Below, one piece after another: positions 38,101-53,243 of a stretch of DNA of 64,000 bases. Source of the DNA: Accumulibacter sp. (GTDB taxonomy: Bacteria; Pseudomonadota; Gammaproteobacteria; Burkholderiales; Rhodocyclaceae); contig JACKLX010000013.1 of NCBI GenBank assembly GCA_024235695.1, positions 55,492 to 119,491 on the forward strand, given 5' to 3'. How positions within the stretch are numbered: position 1 is the first letter of the stretch; each line of letters begins with the position of its first letter. The position numbers and the translations under genes are program-made. The notes under the pieces were generated by a model, which had not been told where the DNA came from, made no database searches, and worked only from the letters and a program-made list of their open reading frames with translations.

Positions 38101-38231
38101 GCCGACGCACCGATGCCGACGATCGGAAAGGATACTGTGGCGACGGCATCCCGGTCGTCGGCAGCGGCGGCGCGAAGTGGCACCGACGCGGATTGCGGGC
38201 GGCTCTTGGCCGGATTTCTTGCGCTTTTCAT
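35160..38231 (-). CDS. CheB-CheR fusion protein with PAS domains
   Basis: A 1023-residue chemotaxis-like protein. Residues ~35-225 are a CheB methylesterase domain (GIGASAGGLAAFEAF, VLVQHLAPDHKS, SGTGSDGTLGVRAIKGEGG). Residues ~240-500 are a CheR methyltransferase domain (WSVGCSSGEEAYSIAILLEE, FATDID, DLISCRNLLIYL). A long coiled coil of repeated NEEL heptads lies around residues 715-775, followed by two PAS domains. No receiver domain precedes CheB. The ATG at 38231 has GGGAGAAG upstream. It overlaps the PAS-GGDEF-EAL gene downstream, which suggests that one sensory operon links methylation-type control with cyclic di-GMP. Confidence 0.92.
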   Translation of the reverse strand: MKSARNPAKSRPQSASVPLRAAAADDRDAVATVSFPIVGIGASAGGLAAFEAFFSGMPTDVDPGMAFVLVQHLAPDHKSILADLIRRYTRMQVFEVADGMPVQANCAYIIPPNRQMALLNGRLELLEPSEPRGQRLPIDFFFRSLAADQHEKAIAIVLSGTGSDGTLGVRAIKGEGGMVMSQIPESTEFDGMPRSAIATGLVDCQLRPAEMPAQLIAYAAHAFGKRGRPAAVLQPQVEGALSKIFVLLRTHTGHDFSHYKPSSTHRRILRRMSVHQIDELDDYLRFLQQSVPEVEALFGDLLIGVTGFFRDPEAFQTLEQQLVPALFANRPAGSVVRVWSVGCSSGEEAYSIAILLEECMEALKQRYTVQVFATDIDNRAITIARAGLYPASVAADISPPRLARFFTAESGGGYRIHKRIRDMLVFSEQDVVRDPPFSRLDLISCRNLLIYLGAEAQKRLIPLFHYALNPHGVLFLGGSESIGDSFSLFAVVDRKAKLFQRKEDVAGRYPALNRELPRRTALPRGGAASAMPVKLPVRELTEQELLRQLAPAAALVDEHGDILYLHGRTGAYLEPAPGEAGVNNILTMAREGLRLELSAALHKAAGSKSTVRVSGLRVRTNGHFVPVTLAIHPLKANAAAPPTSPLYLVILEEAHDPDRLATQAAAPLADGGSDVDSVVSASGADARLAAVIEELRARDEYLQSTHEELETANEELKSSNEEMQSVNEELQSTNEELETSKEELQSVNEELATVNSELQTKVVDLSRANNDMNNLLAGTGIATVFVDHRLRILRFTPAASQIIHLILSDVGRPVGHLVTNLIGYDEQLVSDLQAVLDTLEPKEAQVQSKSGAWYMMRIRPYRTLDNVIEGATISFVDITELKRTEEALASANKLLRLTVVVRDAFDAITLQDPDGHILAWNPAAVRMYGWSEAEALQMNVRERIPASLRDDALSRIDRLDGAEILEPHRTQRICKDGTVLDVWVSATALVNGAGEMYAIATTERAQQATAARQAAGGSIEPAG

Positions 38232-38517
38232 GTCTTCTCCCGCATGTCGGGCGGCAACATTCGCCGATGATAGGCGGCAAACGCGAAAGCGGGGATTATT
38301 TCTGGCAATCGCGCGGGCGCAGCGCGCAAGGCCTTGGCTGGTCGCCGGGCTGCGACGTCGTCGATGGCGCCCGCAGGCGCCGATCGTCTTCGCGCGGTCG
38401 CCTCATCTCGGCGCAGTGACGAATTCGAGCGTGCGGCAGCGAAGCACTTGTGTCAAGATGCCGGCCTGGCGCCGCAAGGCAGCCAGCCCTTGATCGACGC
38501 CGCCGGCACGGAGCTGC

Positions 38518-39171
38518 ATGAAGGTCACCATCGATATCGTTTCCGACCTGGTCTGCCCCTGGTGCTTCATCGGCAAGCACCGCCTGCAGCAGGCGCTGCT
38601 ACAGGTCGGGCGAAAACATCCCGGCGTGCGCTTCCAGCGCAACTGGCTGCCGTTCTTTCTCAATCCCGATACGCCGCCCGAGGGTGAGCCGTACGGCGCC
38701 TTTCTCGAAGCCAAGTTCGGCGGCGCGAAGCCGGTCGCGAGACTGCAGCAGAGCGTCACCGAAGCCGGCGCCGAGAGTGGCCTCGAGTTCAACTTCGAGC
38801 GCATCACGACGCGTCCGAACACCCTGCGGGCGCACCGGCTGGTCCATCGTGCGCAGTCGATCGGACACTCGCCGGCCGAAGTCGAAGCGCTCGTCGAAAG
38901 CCTTTTTGCGGCCCACTTTCAACGCGGCGAGGATATCGGCGACGTCGCGACGCTGGCCGACATTGCCGCCGCCTGCGGCGATCGCCGCGAAACGGTACGC
39001 AGCTATCTGGCGAGCGATGCGGGCGCGCAGCAGGTCATGGCGCTGGCTGGCCAGGTCGGCGATCTGGGTGTCAGCGGCGTGCCGTTCTTCATCATCCAGC
39101 GCCGCCTGACGGTAGCCGGGGCGCCAGCCGGCGAGCTGCTGGCGGCGACGATCCTGCAGGCCATTTCGTAG
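38518..39171 (+). CDS. DsbA-family (FrnE-like) oxidoreductase
   Basis: A 217-residue thioredoxin-fold protein without a signal peptide, so cytoplasmic. The active site CPWC is in SDLVCPWCFIGKHRL. The DsbA-type helical insert follows, and SGVPFFIIQRR supplies the cis-proline loop. It belongs to the FrnE / 2-hydroxychromene-2-carboxylate isomerase-like branch, whose members act as disulfide oxidoreductases or isomerases. It is transcribed divergently from the CheB-CheR gene and convergently with glmS. GGAG lies 5 bases before the ATG. Confidence 0.9.
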   Translation: MKVTIDIVSDLVCPWCFIGKHRLQQALLQVGRKHPGVRFQRNWLPFFLNPDTPPEGEPYGAFLEAKFGGAKPVARLQQSVTEAGAESGLEFNFERITTRPNTLRAHRLVHRAQSIGHSPAEVEALVESLFAAHFQRGEDIGDVATLADIAAACGDRRETVRSYLASDAGAQQVMALAGQVGDLGVSGVPFFIIQRRLTVAGAPAGELLAATILQAIS

Positions 39172-39239
39172 ATCACCGTAGCTCGCAGGCCGATCGTCGT
39201 CGGTCGCCACACGGCTTTCCCCGGAAGGCCAGCGACCCC

Positions 39240-41069
39240 CTACTCGACGGTCACCGATTTCGCCAGATTGCGCGGCTTGTCGACGTCGGTACCGCGGACC
39301 AGCGCGACGTGATAGGCAAGCAGCTGCAGCGGCACGACGTGCAGCAGTGCCGACAAGGCGCCGTAGTGCTCGGGCAGATGCAGGACATGAATGCCGTCCG
39401 ATTCCGTCATCTCGCTGTCGGCGTCGGCAAAGACGTAGAGCTCGCCGCCGCGGGCACGAACCTCCTGCAGGTTTGACTTGAGCTTTTCGATCAGCGTGTC
39501 GTTGGGCGCAACGGCGATCACCGGCATGTCGCGGTCGACCAGCGCCAAGGGGCCGTGCTTGAGTTCTCCGGCCGGGTAGGCTTCGGCGTGGATATACGAG
39601 ATTTCCTTGAGCTTCAGCGCGCCTTCCATGGCGATCGGATAATGCCGGCCGCGCCCGAGAAACAGCGCGTGCTGCTTCATCGAGAAGCGCTCGGACCATT
39701 CGCGAATCGCCGGCTCGATCTCGAGAATCTTGCTGACCGCCATCGGCAGGTGGCGAACGGCGTGCAGTTCGGCCGCTTCGGCACGTTCGTCGAGACGATT
39801 GCGCAGCTTGGCGAGGACCAGCGTCAGCAGGTACAGCGCGGCGAGCTGGGTGGTAAAGGCCTTGGTCGACGCGACGCCGATTTCCGGCCCGGCGCGGGTG
39901 ATGAAGCGCAGTGCGTTTTCGCGCACCAGCGATGACTCCGGAACATTGCAGATACATAGCGTGCGCTGCATGCCGAGCGACTTGGCGTGCTGCAGGGCGG
40001 CCAGGGTGTCGGCAGTTTCTCCCGATTGCGAGATGGTGACCAGCAGGGTCTGCGGGTCGGGCACCGAGTCGCGGTAGCGATACTCGCTGGCGACTTCGAC
40101 CGCGCAGGGGATGGCGGCGATCGATTCGAGCCAGTAGCGGGCGACCAGACCGGCGTGGTAGCTCGTTCCACAGGCGATGATCAGCACCTGCTTGACGTCC
40201 CGGAGAATCTCTTCGCTGGCGGCGCCAAACAGGCCGGGCTGGATGCTGCGGACGGTCCCGAGCATCTCCAGGGTATTGGCCAGCGCCACCGGCTGCTCGA
40301 AGATCTCCTTCTGCATGTAGTGGCGATATTGTCCCAGTTCGACGGCATCGGCCGACAGTTGCGATTCGCTCTCGGGACGTTCGACCGGCGTCCCGTCGAC
40401 CCGCGTGATACGGTAACTGTCGCGCATCAATTCGGCGCAGTCGCCGTTCTCGAGATAGACGATCCGCCGCGTCACCTGCAACAGTGCCGAGGCGTCCGAC
40501 GCCGCGTAGCAACCGTCGTCGGTCAGACCGAGCAGCAGCGGCGATCCTTCGCGCGCCACCACCACCCGGCTCGGGTCGGCGGCACGCAGGACAGCAAGCG
40601 CGTAGGCGCCGTGCAGCTGTGCGAGTGCCTGGCGAACGGCGGTCAGAAAGTCAGTCTCGCTCTTCAGTTCATGGGCGATCAGGTGCGCCACCACCTCGGT
40701 ATCGGTGTCCGAGGTGAAGCCGTAACCGGCGGCGATCAGCCGTGTCCGCAGCAGCTCGTGATTTTCGATGATGCCGTTATGGACTACCGCCAGTCCCTCG
40801 GAGATATGCGGATGGGCATTGCGTTCGCAGGGGACGCCATGCGTCGCCCAGCGGGTGTGGGCGATGCCGGTGTGACCAGAAACCTGCGAGGTCTCGGCCT
40901 GCGCGCTGAGCTCGGCGACGCGACCGACCGAGCGCAGCCGCTGCAAGCCGTCGGCGTTGATCAGTGCCAGGCCGGCCGAGTCGTAGCCGCGGTATTCGAG
41001 CTTGCGCAGACCTTCGAGCAGAACGGGAACGATATTGCGGTCGGCGACCGCGGCAACGATGCCACACAT
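39240..41069 (-). CDS. glmS: Glutamine--fructose-6-phosphate aminotransferase (isomerizing)
   Basis: GlmS converts fructose-6-phosphate and glutamine to glucosamine-6-phosphate, the entry to amino-sugar synthesis. The ATG at 41069 gives MCGIVAAV, placing the nucleophile Cys right after the initiator Met; in-frame sequence upstream is not conserved. The 609-residue length equals the E. coli enzyme. The glutaminase domain has EYRGYDSAG and HTRWATHG, and two SIS domains follow ([22 protein letters not shown]). The C-terminus [13 protein letters not shown] is the usual one. It lies 7 bases after glmU, and no glmS ribozyme is seen. Confidence 0.98.
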   Translation of the reverse strand: MCGIVAAVADRNIVPVLLEGLRKLEYRGYDSAGLALINADGLQRLRSVGRVAELSAQAETSQVSGHTGIAHTRWATHGVPCERNAHPHISEGLAVVHNGIIENHELLRTRLIAAGYGFTSDTDTEVVAHLIAHELKSETDFLTAVRQALAQLHGAYALAVLRAADPSRVVVAREGSPLLLGLTDDGCYAASDASALLQVTRRIVYLENGDCAELMRDSYRITRVDGTPVERPESESQLSADAVELGQYRHYMQKEIFEQPVALANTLEMLGTVRSIQPGLFGAASEEILRDVKQVLIIACGTSYHAGLVARYWLESIAAIPCAVEVASEYRYRDSVPDPQTLLVTISQSGETADTLAALQHAKSLGMQRTLCICNVPESSLVRENALRFITRAGPEIGVASTKAFTTQLAALYLLTLVLAKLRNRLDERAEAAELHAVRHLPMAVSKILEIEPAIREWSERFSMKQHALFLGRGRHYPIAMEGALKLKEISYIHAEAYPAGELKHGPLALVDRDMPVIAVAPNDTLIEKLKSNLQEVRARGGELYVFADADSEMTESDGIHVLHLPEHYGALSALLHVVPLQLLAYHVALVRGTDVDKPRNLAKSVTVE

Positions 41070-41076
41070 GGTCAGC

Positions 41077-42435
41077 TCACTTCTTCGGCTTTTGCGGCCG
41101 TTTCCAGCCGGCAAGGGAAACCTGCCTGACCCGCGAGAGGGTCAGCGTGTCGGGTGGCGCATCCCTGGTCAGCGTCGTTCCGGCACCGAGGGTTGCCCCG
41201 CGACCGACGGTGACCGGGGCGACCAGCTGGGTATCGGAACCGATGAAGACGTCGTCCTCGATGATCGTCTTGAACTTGTTGGCGCCGTCGTAGTTGCAGG
41301 TGATCGTGCCGGCGCCGATGTTCACCCGGCTGCCGATGATCGCGTCACCGACGTAGGCCAGGTGATTGGCCTTCGATTGCGCGGCGACCTTGGCGTTCTT
41401 GAGTTCGACGAAGTTGCCGACATGCACGCCAGCGGCGAGTTCGGTGCCGGGACGCAGGCGGGCGAAGGGGCCGATGACGCCGTCGGGACCAACCGTCGCA
41501 TCCTCGATATGGCTGAAGGCAGCGAGACGCGAGCCGGCGCCGATGCTGGCGTTCTTGAGCACGCAGCAGGGGCCGATCTCGACCGCTTCGTCGAGCAGCA
41601 CGCGGCCTTCGAAGACGCAATTGACGTCGATGAACACGTCGCGTCCGCAAACCAGCTCGCCGCGCACGTCGAGCCGCGCCGGGTCGGCCAGGCGAACACC
41701 CTGTTCCATCAGACGCTCGGCGGTGCGGCGCTGCGCGACGCGCTCGAGTTCAGCCAGCTGCACCTTGCTATTGACGCCCAGCACTTCCCATTCGCCCTGC
41801 GCCGGCACGGTGCGGATCGGCACACCGGCAGCGACCGCCATGCCGACGACGTCGGTCAGGTAGTACTCCTGCTGCGCGTTGTCGTTCGACAGGGCGGCCA
41901 GCCACTCGGCGAGGCGGACGGTCGGCAACGCGACGATACCGCTGTTGACCTCGCGGATGGCGCGCTCTGCGGCCGAGGCATCCTTCTGCTCGACGATGCG
42001 TACCACCTCGCCGGCGCTGTCACGAACGATGCGACCGTAACCGCTCGGCTCGGCCAGCTCGACGGTAAGGATCGCCAGCGCGTCGCGCGCGGCGTGCACC
42101 AGCGCCTGCAGGGTCGCCGGCTGGATCAGCGGCACGTCGCCATAGAGCACCAGCGTCGTCGGCGCCGCGGCGAGATGCGGCATCGCCTGCTGCACCGCAT
42201 GGCCGGTCCCGAGTTGCGGTTCCTGCAGCACCCAGACCAGGTCCGGCGCGTCGATACTGGTCCGCAGGGCGTCGCCGCCGTGGCCATAGACCAGGCAAAT
42301 GGTCTGCGGCGTCAGGCTGCGGGCGGCATCGATGACATGCGACACGAGCGCCTTGCCAGCCACCTGGTGGAGAACCTTGGGCAGGTTCGAATGCATGCGC
42401 TTGCCCTGGCCGGCTGCGAGAATGACGATATTCAT
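41077..42435 (-). CDS. glmU: Bifunctional N-acetylglucosamine-1-phosphate uridyltransferase / glucosamine-1-phosphate acetyltransferase
   Basis: A 452-residue enzyme making UDP-GlcNAc in two steps. The N-terminal pyrophosphorylase domain has [18 protein letters not shown] and YGDVPLI. The C-terminal left-handed beta-helix acetyltransferase domain has hexapeptide repeats and [19 protein letters not shown] near the active site. It precedes glmS by 7 bases on the same strand, forming the common glmUS operon, which supplies the substrate used by MurA (also in this window). Confidence 0.98.
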   Translation of the reverse strand: MNIVILAAGQGKRMHSNLPKVLHQVAGKALVSHVIDAARSLTPQTICLVYGHGGDALRTSIDAPDLVWVLQEPQLGTGHAVQQAMPHLAAAPTTLVLYGDVPLIQPATLQALVHAARDALAILTVELAEPSGYGRIVRDSAGEVVRIVEQKDASAAERAIREVNSGIVALPTVRLAEWLAALSNDNAQQEYYLTDVVGMAVAAGVPIRTVPAQGEWEVLGVNSKVQLAELERVAQRRTAERLMEQGVRLADPARLDVRGELVCGRDVFIDVNCVFEGRVLLDEAVEIGPCCVLKNASIGAGSRLAAFSHIEDATVGPDGVIGPFARLRPGTELAAGVHVGNFVELKNAKVAAQSKANHLAYVGDAIIGSRVNIGAGTITCNYDGANKFKTIIEDDVFIGSDTQLVAPVTVGRGATLGAGTTLTRDAPPDTLTLSRVRQVSLAGWKRPQKPKK

Positions 42436-42653
42436 TGGCTTCTACCCCGTCAGACGGTGAGGGCCGGATTCGCTCCTGCCGGCCCCGGTGACTGCAACAC
42501 AGCACTTGCCGGCGCATCGGCAGCCGCGACCCGGGGCGGCGTCGCGCCCAGGCGAGGCGCCGATGCCCTCGATACTGCGTCGTATTGTTTCAGGATCGGC
42601 GGCCAGCGACCGACAACAATGTCACGGTCGGCTGCGTTTGCCGCCGATGCGGC

Positions 42654-44096
<1,443 letters not shown>

Positions 44097-44098
44097 GC

Positions 44099-48781
<4,683 letters not shown>

Positions 48782-49121
48782 GCTCGAATCCTCACAAGAC
48801 TAAGATGCATGGTACCCGGGCGACCTCCACCGGTAACGTCGCGGCATCCGGCGCCAAGCCGGTCGACAGGCCACTCTGGGGGACCTGCGACTATACCCCG
48901 AAAACATCGGGTATTCAATATGCTGCGCCGCACCAGGGAAGTGCGCCGGGCGGTCGTGCAGGCACCGAAAGAAGGCGCGCAATAGCTGCCGAAACGGCGA
49001 TCTGGCGCGCTGCCGGCACGCCGACTTTCGAAGCAAGTTGCGTGCCGCCCGACCTGCGAGCAGCGCCGGCTGCGACAACCTTCGCGCGCCGCCTTGCCAG
49101 ATCGTCATCCGGGCGTCGGTT

Positions 49122-49140
49122 GTGCGCTTTTCAAGCGCAC
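49122..49140. promoter_or_regulatory. Perfect palindrome upstream of pntA, candidate operator
   Basis: GTGCGCTT-TTC-AAGCGCAC is an 8-bp perfect inverted repeat with a 3-base centre. It overlaps a possible -35 element (49128-49133) in the intergenic region shared by gltB and pntA. This placement suits a repressor or regulator site. It could instead be a small hairpin; the regulator is unknown. Confidence 0.45.
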
Positions 49141-49155
49141 GGCAGATGGTAAAGT
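49128..49155 (+). promoter_or_regulatory. Candidate promoter for the pntAB leader
   Basis: TTTTCA (49128-49133), a 16-base spacer, and TAAAGT (49150-49155) preceded by TGG, which makes an extended -10. Each hexamer matches 4 of 6 consensus positions. A start near 49162 would give a leader of about 220 bases before the pntA ATG. Confidence 0.4.
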
Positions 49156-49161
49156 CCGTTT

Positions 49162-49384
49162 TAAGCTTGTGGTAAGCTGCGGGCGCAAGGAGTTTGGCGG
49201 AGGGCTTGCCGGCAAGACCGAAAGCAGGGGGGCTTTTCCTGCGCAACACAGGAAGCGGGCAGCTCTTCGACCGTCTTGCTGATCGACACTGGCGATTCAC
49301 GTTTGTGTGGGAGGCGGGTTGCGCGACTGGCAGCCCGGTTTTTTTTGAACACTGGCACCAACGAGACAAGGAATGGAGGGCTGA
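49162..49384 (+). promoter_or_regulatory. Candidate structured leader RNA (attenuator) of pntAB
   Basis: The leader has several nested or competing pairings. GCAAGAC (49212-49218) pairs with GTCTTGC (49273-49279). Inside it TTCCTG/CAGGAA (49236-49241/49249-49254) forms a hairpin with loop CGCAACA, and the alternative GCAGG/CCTGC (49224-49228/49238-49242) excludes it. GCGCAAC (49241-49247) is perfectly complementary to GTTGCGC (49318-49324), which is the 5' arm of an intrinsic terminator. This is the layout of an antitermination switch. No known riboswitch class is recognised. It could instead be a small RNA gene ending at the terminator. Confidence 0.4.
49315..49346 (+). terminator. Intrinsic terminator inside the pntA leader
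   Basis: The stem CGGGTTGC (49315-49322) pairs with GCAGCCCG (49330-49337), including one G-U pair, with a 7-base loop. A run of eight T follows (49339-49346). It ends 38 bases before the pntA ATG. No plus-strand gene lies upstream, since gltB is divergent, so it must act on a leader or a small RNA. Confidence 0.7.
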
Positions 49385-50971
49385 ATGCCACTAACAATCG
49401 GAGTTCCACGAGAGATTGCCGCTGGGGAGAAGCGCGTCGCGACGGTACCGGAAGTCGTCGAAAAGCTGACGAAACTGGGCTTTGCCGTCCAGGTCGAAGC
49501 GGGCGCCGGCGATGCCGCCACCGTTTCCGACGACGCCTACCGCGCGTCCGGCGCGACAGTTGTCGAAGGAGCGGCCGCCCTGTGGTCGACTTCGGACATC
49601 GTTTTCAAGGTTCGCGGGCCGCTGCCCGAAGAAGTCGGCCTGCTACGCGAGGGCGGTACGCTGATCAGCTTCATCTGGCCAGCGCAGAACCCCGAGCTGC
49701 TGCAACAACTGGCCGATCGCAAGGCCACCGTGCTGGCCATGGACAGCGTGCCGCGCATCTCGCGGGCACAGAAGCTCGACGCCCTGAGCTCGATGGCGAA
49801 CATCGCCGGCTACCGTGCCGTGATCGAGGCGGCACACCATTTCGATCGTTTCTTCACCGGCCAGATCACGGCGGCCGGCAAGGTGCCGCCGGCCAAGGTG
49901 TTCGTGATCGGAGCCGGCGTCGCCGGCCTGGCGGCAATTGGCGCGGCGTCGAGCCTGGGCGCCATCGTGCGCGCCAACGACACCCGTCCGGAGGTTGCCG
50001 ACCAGGTCACCTCGATGGGCGGGGAGTTCGTCACGGTGGACTACGAGGAAGAAGGTTCGGGTGTCGGCGGCTACGCCAAGGTGATGAGTGAGGGTTTCCA
50101 GAAAGCGCAGCGCGAGGTCTTCGCCAAGCAGGCCAAGGACGTCGACATCATCATCACGACAGCGCTGATCCCCGGCAAGCCGGCTCCCAAGCTGATCACC
50201 GCCGAAATGGTGCAATCGATGAAACCGGGCAGCATCATCGTGGACATGGCGGCAGAACAGGGCGGCAACTGCGAGCTGACCGAACCCGGCAGCGTCGTCG
50301 TCAAGCACGGCGTCAAGATCATCGGCTACTCGGACCTTCCGAGTCGCCTGGCGAAACAGTCGAGCACGCTCTACGCGACGAACCTCTTCCGCCTGATGGA
50401 GGAACTCTGCAAGAACAAGGACGGCAGCATCGACGTCAATATGGACGACGAGGTGATCCGCGGCACCACCGTCGTCAAGGAAGGGAGCATCACCTGGCCG
50501 CCACCGGCGCCGAAGCTGTCTGCCGCACCGGCGGCACGTCCGGCCGCCAAGCCGGCGCCGGCCGCCGCCAAGCCACATGGCCACGGCAAGTCCAGCGCGC
50601 CATCGTCGGGAACCAAGTCGGCCGTGCTCTTTGCCGTCGCTGCGCTGTTCTTCTGGTTCATCGGCGCCGGTGCGCCGCCGGCCTTCCTGGCTCACTTCAC
50701 GGTCTTCGTGCTGGCGTGCTTTGTCGGTTACATGGTCGTCTGGAACGTCAAGCCAGCCCTCCATACGCCGCTGATGAGTGTCACCAATGCGATCAGCAGC
50801 ATCATCGCCATCGGCGCGCTGGTCCAGATCGCGCCACCCATGGATGGAAGCCTCGACCGGCCGGACGGCTGGATTCGAGTCCTGGCGATCTTCGCCATCG
50901 TGCTGGCGACGATCAACATGTTTGGTGGCTTCGCCGTAACCCAGCGCATGCTGGCAATGTTCCGCAAATAG
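49385..50971 (+). CDS. pntA: NAD(P) transhydrogenase subunit alpha (PntA)
   Basis: A 528-residue subunit of the proton-translocating transhydrogenase, which uses the proton gradient to make NADPH from NADH. The N-terminal NAD(H)-binding domain I has [35 protein letters not shown] and [10 protein letters not shown]. An Ala/Pro-rich linker with a GHGKSS stretch (about residues 380-402) leads to a membrane part with about four helices. Domain I and the membrane segment are joined in one protein, as in E. coli, and are not split into PntAA/PntAB. Start: ATG 49385, with GGAGGG upstream. It is followed by pntB. Confidence 0.96.
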   Translation: MPLTIGVPREIAAGEKRVATVPEVVEKLTKLGFAVQVEAGAGDAATVSDDAYRASGATVVEGAAALWSTSDIVFKVRGPLPEEVGLLREGGTLISFIWPAQNPELLQQLADRKATVLAMDSVPRISRAQKLDALSSMANIAGYRAVIEAAHHFDRFFTGQITAAGKVPPAKVFVIGAGVAGLAAIGAASSLGAIVRANDTRPEVADQVTSMGGEFVTVDYEEEGSGVGGYAKVMSEGFQKAQREVFAKQAKDVDIIITTALIPGKPAPKLITAEMVQSMKPGSIIVDMAAEQGGNCELTEPGSVVVKHGVKIIGYSDLPSRLAKQSSTLYATNLFRLMEELCKNKDGSIDVNMDDEVIRGTTVVKEGSITWPPPAPKLSAAPAARPAAKPAPAAAKPHGHGKSSAPSSGTKSAVLFAVAALFFWFIGAGAPPAFLAHFTVFVLACFVGYMVVWNVKPALHTPLMSVTNAISSIIAIGALVQIAPPMDGSLDRPDGWIRVLAIFAIVLATINMFGGFAVTQRMLAMFRK

Positions 50972-50983
50972 GAGTTGATGGAC

Positions 50984-52402
50984 ATGTCTCAAAGTTTGGC
51001 AACAGCCTCCTATCTTGGAGCAACGATCCTCTTCATTCTCTGCCTTGGCGGGCTCAGCAACCAGGAAACCGCCAGACGCGGCAATATCTACGGCATCGTC
51101 GGCATGGCGATTGCCGTGCTGGCGACGATCTTTGGTCCCGAGGTCGGCAGTTCGGGCTACGGCTGGATCATCGCCGCGATGGTGGTCGGCGCCAGTGTCG
51201 GCCTGTACGCCGCGCGCACCGTGCAGATGACCCAGATGCCGGAACTGGTCGCGCTGATGCACAGCATGGTCGGTCTGGCGGCGATGTGGGTCGGTTTCGC
51301 GAACTACATCGACCCGGTGGTGGCGGCAAGACTGCACGGCGCCGAAAAGACGATTCATGACCTCGAGATCTATATCGGCATCCTGATCGGCGCCGTCACC
51401 TTCTCGGGATCGGTGGTCGCCTTCGGCAAGCTCTCCGGCAAAATCTCCGGCAACCCGCTGCTGCTGCCGGGACGCCACTTCATCAATCTGTTCGGGCTGC
51501 TGGTGGTGATCTACTTCGGCGGCCAGTTCCTGGACGTCGAGTCGATCAGCAACGGCATGATGTGCCTGATCGTGATGACCATCATTGCACTCGCTTTCGG
51601 CGTGCACATGGTGATGGCAATCGGTGGCGCCGACATGCCGGTAGTGGTTTCGATGCTCAACAGCTACTCGGGCTGGGCGGCTGCGGCCACCGGCTTCATG
51701 CTCTCCAATGACCTCTTGATCGTCACCGGTGCGCTGGTTGGTTCGAGCGGCGCGATCCTCTCGTACATCATGTGCGCGGCGATGAATCGGCACTTCCTCA
51801 GCGTCATTGCCGGCGGCTTCGGGACCACCGGTGGAACGCCCGCGGCGGCTGCCGGTGGCGCGCAGCCGGCCGGTGAGGTCGTGCCGATCCTGGCGCCGGA
51901 AACCGCCGAATTGCTTCGCGACGCCAAGAACGTGATCATCATTCCCGGTTACGGGATGGCGGTAGCGCAGGCGCAGCACACGGTCTACGAGATCACCCGA
52001 TTCCTCCGCGACAAGGGCGTCAACGTCCGTTTCGGCATTCATCCTGTCGCCGGCCGCATGCCTGGGCACATGAACGTACTGCTCGCCGAAGCCAAGGTCC
52101 CCTACGATATCGTGATGGAAATGGACGAACTCAACGACGACTTTCCGAAGACCGATGTGGCGATGGTCATCGGCGCCAACGACATCGTCAATCCGGGGGC
52201 ACAGGACGACCCGAGCAGCCCGATCGCCGGCATGCCGGTACTCGAAGCGTGGAAGGCCAAGACCTCGATCGTCATGAAGCGCAGCATGGCATCGGGCTAC
52301 GCAGGGGTGGACAACCCGCTGTTTTACAAGGAGAACAACCGGATGCTCTTCGGCGACGCGAAGAAGATGCTCGACGAAGTGCTGCTGGCTCTGAAGGGCT
52401 GA
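50984..52402 (+). CDS. pntB: NAD(P) transhydrogenase subunit beta (PntB)
   Basis: A 472-residue subunit with about eight membrane helices followed by the NADP(H)-binding domain III. Visible motifs are [54 protein letters not shown] and a C-terminal [17 protein letters not shown] chose the ATG at 50984 because GGAG at 50971-50974 is 9 bases upstream; TTG 50975 and ATG 50978 are too close to it. It lies 12 bases after pntA, and a strong terminator follows. Confidence 0.97.
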   Translation: MSQSLATASYLGATILFILCLGGLSNQETARRGNIYGIVGMAIAVLATIFGPEVGSSGYGWIIAAMVVGASVGLYAARTVQMTQMPELVALMHSMVGLAAMWVGFANYIDPVVAARLHGAEKTIHDLEIYIGILIGAVTFSGSVVAFGKLSGKISGNPLLLPGRHFINLFGLLVVIYFGGQFLDVESISNGMMCLIVMTIIALAFGVHMVMAIGGADMPVVVSMLNSYSGWAAAATGFMLSNDLLIVTGALVGSSGAILSYIMCAAMNRHFLSVIAGGFGTTGGTPAAAAGGAQPAGEVVPILAPETAELLRDAKNVIIIPGYGMAVAQAQHTVYEITRFLRDKGVNVRFGIHPVAGRMPGHMNVLLAEAKVPYDIVMEMDELNDDFPKTDVAMVIGANDIVNPGAQDDPSSPIAGMPVLEAWKAKTSIVMKRSMASGYAGVDNPLFYKENNRMLFGDAKKMLDEVLLALKG

Positions 52403-52435
52403 GCAGGCGTTCGCTGCTTGCCGGCATCGCGCCAC

Positions 52436-52466
52436 ACAACGCCCGCCGCCGCGGGCGTTGTTTTTC
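52436..52466 (+). terminator. Rho-independent terminator after pntB
   Basis: ACAACGCCCGC (52436-52446) and GCGGGCGTTGT (52451-52461) make an 11-bp perfect stem with a 4-base loop, followed by TTTTTC. It sits 33 bases after the pntB stop codon. Confidence 0.9.
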
Positions 52467-52556
52467 TTGCGGGACGGCCATTGCGGGACATCACCGGCGA
52501 TGACTCATGCGGCGGCCAACAGGCGACGCCCAGGTTTTCGGATGGCGATCGACATC

Positions 52557-52565
52557 TGGTAGAAT
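52557..52565 (+). promoter_or_regulatory. Extended -10 promoter for the CBS-domain gene
   Basis: TGGTAGAAT fits TGnTATAAT with one mismatch and lies 55 bases upstream of the CBS-domain gene, just beyond the pntB terminator. No clear -35 is seen, as is common for extended -10 promoters. Confidence 0.5.
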
Positions 52566-52619
52566 CGCTCCGATCGGTCAACGGGCGCATCAGCCAGCCA
52601 TTCTATTCCAGGGGGTGAC

Positions 52620-53081
52620 ATGGAAGTCAAAGAGGTTCTGCAGGTCAAGGAGTCCGCACTGTTCGCTGTCCATCCCGACTCGCCGCTCTCTGATGCCGTC
52701 ATCATGATGGCGGAAAACGACATCGGTTCGGTGATCGTCATGGAAGGGGGAAAACTGGCAGGCATGCTGACCTTTCGCGAGGTGCTGTTGATCCTCGCCA
52801 AGCGCCAGACCGAACGTCGCGTCGGACCGACGCCACCGATTGCCGAGATCCTCGTCGTCGAGGCGATGGATCGCAACCCGCCGACCACCGATCTGGAAAT
52901 GGACGTGGATGAACTGCGGCGGATGATGGTGGACACCCACACTCGCTACGTGCCGGTCATGGAAGGCGACACGATCATCGGCATCGTTTCCTTTCACGAC
53001 GTCGCCAAGGCCGTGCTCGAGGAGCGCAACATGGAAAACAAGCTCCTCAAGGCCTACATCAAGGACTGGCCGGCGCCCTGA
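52620..53081 (+). CDS. Stand-alone CBS-pair protein
   Basis: A 153-residue protein made of two CBS motifs: residues ~8-60 (SPLSDAVIMMAENDIGSVIV, LAGMLTFREVL) and ~80-140 (MDVDELRRMMVDTHTRYVPVMEG, IIGIVSFHDVAKAVLEER). CBS pairs bind adenine nucleotides such as AMP, ATP or NAD and often regulate a partner protein. Here there is no fused output domain, so it probably acts in trans. It stands alone between pntB and dgt. GGGGG lies just before the ATG. The partner cannot be inferred. Confidence 0.88.
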   Translation: MEVKEVLQVKESALFAVHPDSPLSDAVIMMAENDIGSVIVMEGGKLAGMLTFREVLLILAKRQTERRVGPTPPIAEILVVEAMDRNPPTTDLEMDVDELRRMMVDTHTRYVPVMEGDTIIGIVSFHDVAKAVLEERNMENKLLKAYIKDWPAP

Positions 53082-53243
53082 GCGGCCTGTCGCGCCAGGC
53101 GGCCTGACGACCCACCCAGAGCGGGGGTGGCAGCGCCGGATGGCGCGCCGCACCTCGCCACCAACGCCACCGATGCTGGGCTAGCGCCCGGGCAGCCGCG
53201 ATATCCTCCCATCTACCCCCGGTCACCGACCGACGCCGCGCGT

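Noticed and set aside
49162-49346. 6S, SRP or RNase P RNA in the gltB-pntA gap
   Set aside because: The characteristic conserved segments of these RNAs are absent by eye. The region is reported only as a candidate leader or unknown small RNA.
49643-52435. A 930-codon minus-strand frame opposite pntA and pntB
   Set aside because: It is rich in His, Asp, Arg and Gln as expected for a reverse-complement shadow of a membrane protein gene, and it spans two real genes.
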